A stretch of DNA of 38,136 bases from the NCBI GenBank assembly GCA_947382415.1, contig CANCYO010000024.1, positions 1 through 38,136 on the forward strand, given 5' to 3'. Made by a program: the position numbers and the translations under genes. Source of the DNA: an uncultured Lachnospiraceae bacterium. Lineage in GTDB: Bacteria; Bacillota; Clostridia; Lachnospirales; Lachnospiraceae. This document shows positions 31,965-38,136 of this stretch, in pieces; within the stretch, counting starts at the first letter, position 1; every line of letters starts with the position of its first letter. Under the pieces are notes generated by a model. It saw only the letters and a program-made list of their open reading frames with translations, was not told the DNA's origin and did no database searches.

Positions 31965-33266
31965 ATGACGGAAAAAAACAAAAGGCGAACACCGGAGCTT
32001 CTCATACCTGCCAGCAGTCTGGAGGTTCTGAGAACCGCGGTCATATTCGGGGCGGATGCAGTATATATCGGAGGGGAAGCCTTTGGCCTGCGCGCCAAGG
32101 CGAAAAACTTTTCCCTGGAGGAAATGGCGGAAGGAATCGCGTTTGCCCATGCCCATGGGGTAAGGGTCTATGTGACCGCCAATATTCTGGCGCATAATGC
32201 CGATCTGGATGGAGCAAAGACTTATTTTGCTCAGCTTCGGGATATGCGGCCCAAGCAGCCCGATGCGTTGATCATCTCTGATCCGGGTATGTTTGCTGTC
32301 GCAAAAGAGATCTGGCCGGAGGTGGAAATCCATATTTCCACACAGGCAAACAATACAAACTATCTGACGTATCTGTTTTGGTGGAAGCTGGGGGCAAAGC
32401 GTGTGGTGTCGGCCAGAGAGCTGTCACTGGAGGAGATTCGGGAGATTCGCAGGCAGATTCCCAGGGAGATGGAGATCGAGAGTTTTGTCCACGGCGCAAT
32501 GTGCATCTCTTATTCCGGGAGATGTCTGCTGAGCAATTATTTTACCGGGCGGGATGCCAATCAGGGCGCCTGTACCCAACCCTGCCGCTGGCAGTATGCG
32601 GTGATGGAGGAGTCAAGGCCCGGAGAATATTTTCCTGTCTATGAGAATGAACGGGGAAGCTTTATTTTTAATTCCAGGGATTTGTGCATGATCGACCATA
32701 TACCGGAGCTTGTGGAGGCCGGCATCGACAGTCTGAAGATTGAAGGCCGTATGAAGACGGCGCTCTATGTGGCCACGGTGGCCCGCACCTATCGTCTGGC
32801 CATCGACGACTATCTGGAGAGCCCGGAAAAGTATCGGGCCCGTCTGGACCGGTATCGGGAGGAGATTGCCAAGTGTACCCACAGACAGTTTACCACGGGC
32901 TTTTATTTCGGAAAACCCGGACCGGAGGCTCAGATATACGACAGCAGCACTTATATCAACGAATATACCTATCTGGGCATGGCGGAGGCGATAACCGGGG
33001 ACGATGGGGCTCTGATACAGATGGAACAGCGCAATAAGTTTTCGGTGGGCGACTGTCTTGAGATCATGAAGCCTGATGGGAGAAACATACCTGTCCGGGT
33101 GGCCGCTCTGTATGATGAGGAGATGAATCCGGTGGACAGCGCGCCTCACGCAAGGCAGAAACTGTTTGTCCGGTTTGAGAAAACGCGGGAGGAGAACGGA
33201 GAGTGGGCAGAGGTGGAGCAGTATGATATTTTTCGCGTGGACAAGCCCCGTGTTTCCAACGGCTAA
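31965..33266 (+). CDS. trhP: Peptidase U32-family tRNA hydroxylation protein (YrrO/TrhP class)
   Basis: U32-family proteins of the TrhP group take part in hydroxylation of U34, the step before TrmR. The start is the ATG at 31965 with AGAGG eight bases upstream (433 residues); a GTG at 31956 in frame is less likely. Seen motifs are ELLIPASSLEVLRTAVIFGADAV-type opening, VHISTQAN-like (here IHISTQANNTNY), FVHGAMCISYSGRCLLS and GRDANQGACTQPCRW with the conserved cysteines, and DSLKIEGRMKTALYVA. Length matches the long form (YrrO/TrhP2) and only one copy is present. It ends convergently, overlapping the stop of the next gene. Confidence 0.9.
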   Translation: MTEKNKRRTPELLIPASSLEVLRTAVIFGADAVYIGGEAFGLRAKAKNFSLEEMAEGIAFAHAHGVRVYVTANILAHNADLDGAKTYFAQLRDMRPKQPDALIISDPGMFAVAKEIWPEVEIHISTQANNTNYLTYLFWWKLGAKRVVSARELSLEEIREIRRQIPREMEIESFVHGAMCISYSGRCLLSNYFTGRDANQGACTQPCRWQYAVMEESRPGEYFPVYENERGSFIFNSRDLCMIDHIPELVEAGIDSLKIEGRMKTALYVATVARTYRLAIDDYLESPEKYRARLDRYREEIAKCTHRQFTTGFYFGKPGPEAQIYDSSTYINEYTYLGMAEAITGDDGALIQMEQRNKFSVGDCLEIMKPDGRNIPVRVAALYDEEMNPVDSAPHARQKLFVRFEKTREENGEWAEVEQYDIFRVDKPRVSNG

Positions 33267-34765
33267 TGCCAATCAGGCACGTTGCCGAAATCAGCTACGA
33301 TTCCGGTAATGCAGGTATCTTCATACAGGGTTCCGGGATATACTTCCTCAATGACAAATTTGAATGTCACTTCCCCGCCGTTTGCCACACGGATATCCCC
33401 TTCAGGTATGGTAAAATATTGGGGATTTATGGTGTCCTCAAGCTGAAGCTGCGCATATGGCTGATCGTATACATACATCATAAGCGTTTTTACCCTGCCG
33501 TTTTCCTGCCATACTTTCTCATCTCTTGCATAGCCGTTTACGATACAAATCTGCGTATAATCGATATATCCGTCATCGCCATAGATTCCTGCCCTTATGA
33601 TACGGTTTCCGTTTGATTCTATCAGGCTTCCGGAAAATACGATCTGGTCATAGACAATATATTCGCCGATTCCGGCGCCTTCAGCTCCTTCTGCCCATGC
33701 AGATTCTCTGTTTTCGTGAATGACATTGTCAGCACGGTAGCGGTCTGAAGCGGAGGTCAGCTCCGACGAGGCGTTTGCCTGATTGGCAAAGGAGGCGATA
33801 TGACACCATTTGCTGCAGCCGGGCGATTGCCAGTCTTCAAAACCAAAATTGGGCGCATCCGGCGTTTTCTCAAAGCTGCACCACAGATCATCACCCCAGT
33901 CATCATAAGAACCGCCCAGCATCCCATAAAAAAAGCTTCCTGTTTCCGGAGTTAAGATCAATGGCTCCGATGGCAGATTGATCTGAGTTGAAACAGAATA
34001 CTCCACTTTAATTCCATTTGCCGCTGCGTATGCCTCTACTTCCTTCCCTGCTTCTTCTCTGCTCCATTCAACAAAAAAGAGCAGTTCTTCTCCACATCCG
34101 ACAAAGGCTTCCTTTCCGATGACCACGTCTCCCGACCAGAAATTAACCCGGGAAAGCCGCTCATTTCCCGCAAACGCCCGCTCTCCTATTTTTTCCATAA
34201 ACCATGTGGAATTGTACTGATCTTCCTGCAGATTGCAATTTTCAAAGGCGTAATCTCTTATTTCTTTCAGGTTGTAACATTGTGACAGATTAACGGCTTC
34301 CGCGTTTGTATTTCGGAACGCGCTATTGCCTATTATCTCAACGGAATCAGGTAGTTCCACGCTTTTTAACCGTATATTTTCAAATGCGCTGTCTCCTATC
34401 TCCACAACGGGATGTCCGCCCAGCGTGTCAGGTATCTTCAGTTCGCTGTCCATTGACATGCTTTCCTGCCGGGATATCTGATATTCCTCTTGAAATCCGG
34501 TAATTATGGCAATATCGTTATCAATAATATAAGAATATTTCTCCGGTTCGCTTTCAACTTCCGTTTCCGGTTTTTCTGTTTCCGTGTGTTGCGTTTCTGA
34601 ATGTTTTGTATTTGTATATTGTATTTTTGCATACTGTGTTTCTGTATTCTCTGTTTCCATGCTTGTCGCTTTTGCAGCAGGAGTGTCCTGATTCGTCTGG
34701 GCCCAGTCACAGATGCAAAATACGAAAATTACAGTTATAAATATACGTATAAGCCGTTTTCGCAT
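33263..34765 (-). CDS. Secreted BspA-like leucine-rich-repeat protein with putative glycan-binding tail
   Basis: From the start at 34765 (MRKRLIRIFITVIFVF, signal peptide or anchor) the protein has 500 residues. A linker rich in Thr, Glu and Gln with short imperfect repeats (NTETQYAKIQYTNTK, HSETQHTETEKPETE) spans about 35-75. An LRR_5/BspA-type region (about 105-225) shows repeats such as VVEIGDSAFENIRLKSVELP and EIIGNSAFRN. A C-terminal discoidin-like domain with NVIHENRESAWAEGAEG and GIGEYIVYD resembles the NADase-type glycan-binding domain. BspA-like proteins are usually cell-surface adhesins. The upstream ATG at 34792 has no ribosome binding site. Its stop (33263-33265) overlaps that of the converging trhP. 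Confidence 0.8.
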   Translation of the reverse strand: MRKRLIRIFITVIFVFCICDWAQTNQDTPAAKATSMETENTETQYAKIQYTNTKHSETQHTETEKPETEVESEPEKYSYIIDNDIAIITGFQEEYQISRQESMSMDSELKIPDTLGGHPVVEIGDSAFENIRLKSVELPDSVEIIGNSAFRNTNAEAVNLSQCYNLKEIRDYAFENCNLQEDQYNSTWFMEKIGERAFAGNERLSRVNFWSGDVVIGKEAFVGCGEELLFFVEWSREEAGKEVEAYAAANGIKVEYSVSTQINLPSEPLILTPETGSFFYGMLGGSYDDWGDDLWCSFEKTPDAPNFGFEDWQSPGCSKWCHIASFANQANASSELTSASDRYRADNVIHENRESAWAEGAEGAGIGEYIVYDQIVFSGSLIESNGNRIIRAGIYGDDGYIDYTQICIVNGYARDEKVWQENGRVKTLMMYVYDQPYAQLQLEDTINPQYFTIPEGDIRVANGGEVTFKFVIEEVYPGTLYEDTCITGIVADFGNVPDWH

Positions 34766-34837
34766 GATGTTACCCAACCTTTCAACGTACATAATATCAT
34801 AGATTGGGCCTGAGAGGAAAATTTTTTAAAAAGGGTA

Positions 34838-34866
34838 TTGCATTTTCAGGTAAATTAGAGTATCTT
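34838..34866 (+). promoter_or_regulatory. Promoter of the glutamine synthetase gene
   Basis: TTGCAT (34838-34843) and TATCTT (34861-34866) are separated by 17 bases, about 140 bases before the start codon at 35007. The long AT-rich leader in between has no obvious riboswitch fold by eye, but it leaves room for nitrogen control. Confidence 0.4.
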
Positions 34867-35006
34867 ATAGAAAACAGGGCGCGCCTTGTTTTCCATATAG
34901 ACAGCTTGAACGAAGATGTTCCAATAGTAACCAGTTTACTTTGGGACGTTTTTTTTAGGATTGATGGCGGTGTGGAAAAATCAGGAAGAGAAAGGAAGTA
35001 GGGAAG

Positions 35007-37118
35007 ATGAGTGAAGTGTTGAATGTAGAAGAGATTTTTGCCGGCAAAGTATTTACGCTGGGCAAGATGAAAGAGAGACTGCCCAGAAATGTTTTTAAGG
35101 AATTAAAGAGAGTCATGGATCAGGGCGGCGAGCTGTCGCTGGCAACTGCGGATGTGGTGGCCAAGGCGATGAAGGATTGGGCGGTGGAAAACGGCGCTAC
35201 CCACTACACTCACTGGTTCCAGCCGCTGACCGGGATTACGGCTGAGAAGCACGATGCATTTGTGACTCATCCCGATGCAGAGGGCAGGATGCTCATGGAA
35301 TTTTCCGGGAAAGAGCTGATTAAGGGAGAACCGGATGCTTCTTCATTCCCCTCCGGCGGACTGCGCGCCACCTTTGAGGCGAGAGGCTATACAGTGTGGG
35401 ATATTACCTCCCCTGCCTTTTTGAAGGAGGACGCCACGGGTGTGATTCTCTGCATCCCCACTGCGTTCTGTTCCTATAAGGGTGAGGCGCTGGATAAGAA
35501 GACGCCGCTGCTTCGCTCCATGGAGGCTGTCAGCGAACAGGCGCTGCGTATCGTGAGACTGTTCGGCAACACGGAAGCGACTAAGGTTGTGGCCAGCGTG
35601 GGACCTGAGCAGGAATACTTTCTGGTGGACAGAGAGAAATACTTAATGAGAGACGATCTGATCTTTGCAGGGCGGACGCTCTTTGGCGCTCCGGCTCCCA
35701 AGGGACAGGAGCTGGAGGATCATTATTTTGGAACCATCCGCGAGAGGATCGGTTCTTATATGAAGGATTTGAATATTGAGTTGTGGAAGCTGGGCGTTAC
35801 GGCCAAGACGCAGCACAATGAGGTTGCTCCCGCGCAGCATGAGCTGGCTCCCATTTACGAGACTGCCAACATTGCGGTGGATCACAACCAGTTGGTGATG
35901 GAGACCATGAAGAAAGTGGCCGGCAGGCATGGGATGACCTGTCTGCTCCACGAGAAGCCGTTTGCGGGCGTGAACGGTTCCGGTAAACATAATAACTGGT
36001 CCCTTGGAACTGACAATGGTGTCAATCTGTTGGATCCCGGCGATACGCCCAACGAAAACATTCAGTTTTTGCTGGTATTGGCCTGCATTATGAAGGCTGT
36101 TGACACCCATGCTGACCTGCTCCGCCAGAGTGCGTCGGATGTGGGAAATGACCATAGACTGGGAGCTAACGAGGCTCCGCCTGCCATCATCTCCATGTTC
36201 CTGGGCGAGCAGTTGGAGGATGTGGTAAAGCAGTTGGTTGAGACCGGTGAGGCCGATCACTCCATTCAGGGCGGAAAGCTGCAGACCGGTGTGTCCACGC
36301 TGACAGATCTGGATAAGGATGCCACCGACAGAAACAGAACCTCACCCTTTGCATTTACGGGAAACAAATTTGAGTTCCGTATGGTTGGCAGCTCCGATTC
36401 CATTGCAGATCCTAATACTACGCTGAATGCCATTGTTGCGGAAGCTTTCTGCGAGGCGGCTGATCTGCTGGAGAAGGCTGAAGATTTTGAGATGGCAGTC
36501 CATGATCTGATCAAGGAATATATGACGAAGCACAGACGGATCGTATTCAACGGAAACGGTTACTCCGATGAGTGGGTGGCTGAGGCGGCAAGACGCGGCC
36601 TTCCCAATATCAAATCCATGGTGGAAGCTTCCTCCGCTCTGACCACAGACAAGGCCATTAAGCTCTTTGAGAAGTTTGGCATTTTCACCAAGGCAGAGCT
36701 GGAGTCCCGCGAGGAGATCCTGTATGAAACCTATTCCAAGACCATCAATATTGAGGCGCTGACCATGATTGAGATGGCGAAGAAGCAGATACTGCCCGCT
36801 GTGATGAGATATACCAAGACGCTGGCAGATACGGTTATCGCAGTAAAGGAGGCCGGTGCGGACGCGTCCGTTCAGGCAGAGGTTCTTGATGAGATTTCTG
36901 CAAGGCTGACTGAGAGTAAACATGCGCTGGCGGTTCTGGAGGAGAAGACGGCTAAGGCATCTGCTATCGATGTAGAGAAGGACAAAGCCTTTTATTTTAA
37001 GGATGAAGTGTTTACCGCTATGGCTGCGCTGAGAGCACCGGTGGATGCGCTGGAGACCATGGTGGACAGAAAGGTATGGCCGATTCCCACCTATGGAGAG
37101 CTGATATTTGAAGTTTGA
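35007..37118 (+). CDS. glnN: Glutamine synthetase type III
   Basis: This enzyme makes glutamine from glutamate, ammonia and ATP. At 703 residues it is of the large GSIII class rather than the 440-residue type I. The N-terminal GSIII domain has GKVFTLGKMKERLPRNVF. The catalytic part has GPEQEYFLVDR, KTQHNEVAPAQHELAPIYE, DHNQLVMETMKK, the flap-type segment GVNGSGKHNNWSLGT, and NRTSPFAFTGNKFEFRMVGS. A C-terminal helical region follows (about 590-690). All expected active-site acids and the ATP-binding segments are present. It has its own promoter region and no other nitrogen genes nearby. Confidence 0.97.
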   Translation: MSEVLNVEEIFAGKVFTLGKMKERLPRNVFKELKRVMDQGGELSLATADVVAKAMKDWAVENGATHYTHWFQPLTGITAEKHDAFVTHPDAEGRMLMEFSGKELIKGEPDASSFPSGGLRATFEARGYTVWDITSPAFLKEDATGVILCIPTAFCSYKGEALDKKTPLLRSMEAVSEQALRIVRLFGNTEATKVVASVGPEQEYFLVDREKYLMRDDLIFAGRTLFGAPAPKGQELEDHYFGTIRERIGSYMKDLNIELWKLGVTAKTQHNEVAPAQHELAPIYETANIAVDHNQLVMETMKKVAGRHGMTCLLHEKPFAGVNGSGKHNNWSLGTDNGVNLLDPGDTPNENIQFLLVLACIMKAVDTHADLLRQSASDVGNDHRLGANEAPPAIISMFLGEQLEDVVKQLVETGEADHSIQGGKLQTGVSTLTDLDKDATDRNRTSPFAFTGNKFEFRMVGSSDSIADPNTTLNAIVAEAFCEAADLLEKAEDFEMAVHDLIKEYMTKHRRIVFNGNGYSDEWVAEAARRGLPNIKSMVEASSALTTDKAIKLFEKFGIFTKAELESREEILYETYSKTINIEALTMIEMAKKQILPAVMRYTKTLADTVIAVKEAGADASVQAEVLDEISARLTESKHALAVLEEKTAKASAIDVEKDKAFYFKDEVFTAMAALRAPVDALETMVDRKVWPIPTYGELIFEV

Positions 37119-37301
37119 TAATGGCATTTCTCTCTTTTTTGGTTTTATAAATATCATGTACACAGGGCTGCGCTGTTATGGCGCGGCCCTGTTGCATGAC
37201 TGCATGAACGATCTTTTGTAAGGCAGAACCATTGATATTATTTCGCAACTCAAGTATAATATAAACAGTGCAACAGGGATTTCTACGATTTGAGAAAATC
37301 T

Positions 37302-37310
37302 TGCTATGAT
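37302..37310 (+). promoter_or_regulatory. Extended -10 promoter element of the right-edge gene
   Basis: TGCTATGAT is an extended -10 (TGn plus TATGAT) 28 bases before the ATG at 37338. The -35 region is weak, as is common with extended -10 promoters. The 219 bases between the glnN stop and this gene otherwise hold only a GC-rich hairpin at 37163-37191. Confidence 0.4.
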
Positions 37311-37337
37311 AAATGTATACAGAGAAAAGGAATAGAA

Positions 37338-38136
37338 ATGGCAGACACTAATTTAGCACAGGCGGTTGAGGCAACACATGACTCAAGCTCCTATGATACA
37401 AATGTTAAGTTCCTGCTTGCAGATAAGCAAATACTGTCACGGATTTTAAAATATGCCGTTCAGGAATTTAAGGACATGCCGATTGAAGATATAATGTCCA
37501 GTATTGGAGAGGATATTGAAATCGGGACAAAACCACTGGATGCAGGGCTTTCAAACATGGGGCGCATAAACGCATCCAGCACGGAAGACAATATTCCCGG
37601 AGAGGGAAAAATTTTCTTTGATATCCGCTTTACGGCATATCATAAGGAAACGGAAATGAAATTTCTGATTAATTTGGAGGCTCAAAGATCTTCAGATCCC
37701 GCTAAATTAGGGTATCATCTGGAAAACAGGATCATATTTTATCTTGCCAGAATGATTTCTGCACAGAAACAGACTGAATTTTACCATAGTGATTACGATA
37801 GTTTAAGGAAAGTACGGAGCATATGGTTATGTTTGGACAATAGTGAAGACGGTGACTCCATTGAGGAAATATATCTTGACAGAAATACCATTTATGGAAA
37901 TAAGAGAGATCCGTATGACATAGACTTGATGCGGGGCATCATTATCAATGTAAGAAACGGGGAAACCATAAAAGATTCCCAAAACGTATTAATTTCCTTG
38001 CTGGAAAAGCTGCTTTCCAAGTCGAGCGTGGAGGAAAAGAAACGTATACTTACAGAGGAATATGGAATGATAATGACAACTGAACTGGAAGGGAGGATGC
38101 AGACTATGTGCAATTGGTCGGAAGCTATTAAGGAAA
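37338..38136 (+). CDS. PD-(D/E)XK nuclease-family transposase-like protein (Rpn/PDDEXK_2 type), cut by window edge
   Basis: The frame starts with ATGGCAGACACT after AAAGGA and stays open for 266 codons to the window end, so it is incomplete at its C-terminus. The core matches PD-(D/E)XK nucleases of the Rpn/PDDEXK_2 type common in Lachnospiraceae. A stretch GEGKIFFDIRFTAYH gives the catalytic Asp, followed by FLINLEAQRSSDP with the E-x-Q version of the motif, then LGYHLENRIIFYLARMIS and VRSIWLCLDN. These genes are often multi-copy and linked to mobile or toxin-like functions. The end GRMQTMCNWSEAIKE suggests a helical tail. Function in this organism is unknown. Confidence 0.75.
   Translation, partial: MADTNLAQAVEATHDSSSYDTNVKFLLADKQILSRILKYAVQEFKDMPIEDIMSSIGEDIEIGTKPLDAGLSNMGRINASSTEDNIPGEGKIFFDIRFTAYHKETEMKFLINLEAQRSSDPAKLGYHLENRIIFYLARMISAQKQTEFYHSDYDSLRKVRSIWLCLDNSEDGDSIEEIYLDRNTIYGNKRDPYDIDLMRGIIINVRNGETIKDSQNVLISLLEKLLSKSSVEEKKRILTEEYGMIMTTELEGRMQTMCNWSEAIKE

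Noticed and set aside
34804..35001. Small plus-strand frame before glnN
   Set aside because: No ribosome binding site and it spans the likely promoter and leader of glnN.
37163..37191. GC-rich hairpin after glnN as a terminator
   Set aside because: The stem is good except for one G-T pair, but no T-run follows, so I did not list it as a terminator.

Overview
The window looks like a chromosomal segment of a Gram-positive Clostridia bacterium, most likely a Lachnospiraceae member. The main reasons are the conserved order ireB-yqgF-yrzB-rnj-ylbF-mltG-like-trmR-trhP (the Bacillus yrzL-yrrK-yrzB-...-yrrM-yrrO neighbourhood), a type III glutamine synthetase, strong AGGAGG-type ribosome binding sites and promoters with 17-bp spacers. 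No rRNA, tRNA, CRISPR array, insertion sequence or phage gene was found.

Left part (1-10.3 kb). A WYL-domain regulator (256-1209) is divergent from a gene cut by the left edge. A short decayed stretch and a bidirectional terminator follow. A six-gene minus-strand operon then runs from a promoter near 10280 down to 1658. It encodes three related polytopic membrane proteins of the PTPS_related/YfhO type (one full-length, two reduced), a DUF6020-like membrane protein, a lipoprotein and a membrane-anchored J-domain protein. This looks like a cell-envelope or surface-glycan locus.

Middle part (10.3-18 kb). A lone lipoprotein gene is followed by a three-gene polar amino-acid ABC importer whose substrate-binding protein has its two sequence halves in swapped order, that is, a circular permutation. 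Facing it is an AT-rich minus-strand cassette: a small secreted Cys-containing protein, two FtsX-like permeases and a MacB/LolD-type ATPase. A roughly 300-bp compound inverted-repeat element lies upstream of that cassette. A solitary arm of the same repeat lies at 10295-10376, in front of the membrane-protein operon.

Right part (18-37 kb). A large hybrid sensor kinase is followed by housekeeping genes rich in translation and RNA modification functions: prmA, rsmE, a cysteine desulfurase paired with thiI, mtaB, ireB, yqgF, yrzB, rnj, ylbF, a short MltG-like protein, trmR and trhP. A divergent HPr-like protein lacking the phosphorylatable histidine, but keeping the Ser46 region, sits among them on the opposite strand. 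A secreted leucine-rich-repeat protein with a putative glycan-binding tail converges on trhP. Then come a glutamine synthetase III gene with its own promoter and, cut by the right edge, a PD-(D/E)XK nuclease-family gene.

The most unusual item is the permuted solute-binding protein at 11583-12371. Next are the inverted-repeat family (10295-10376 and 17603-17905), the set of decaying membrane-protein paralogues, and the small secreted protein with its private FtsX-type ABC system.
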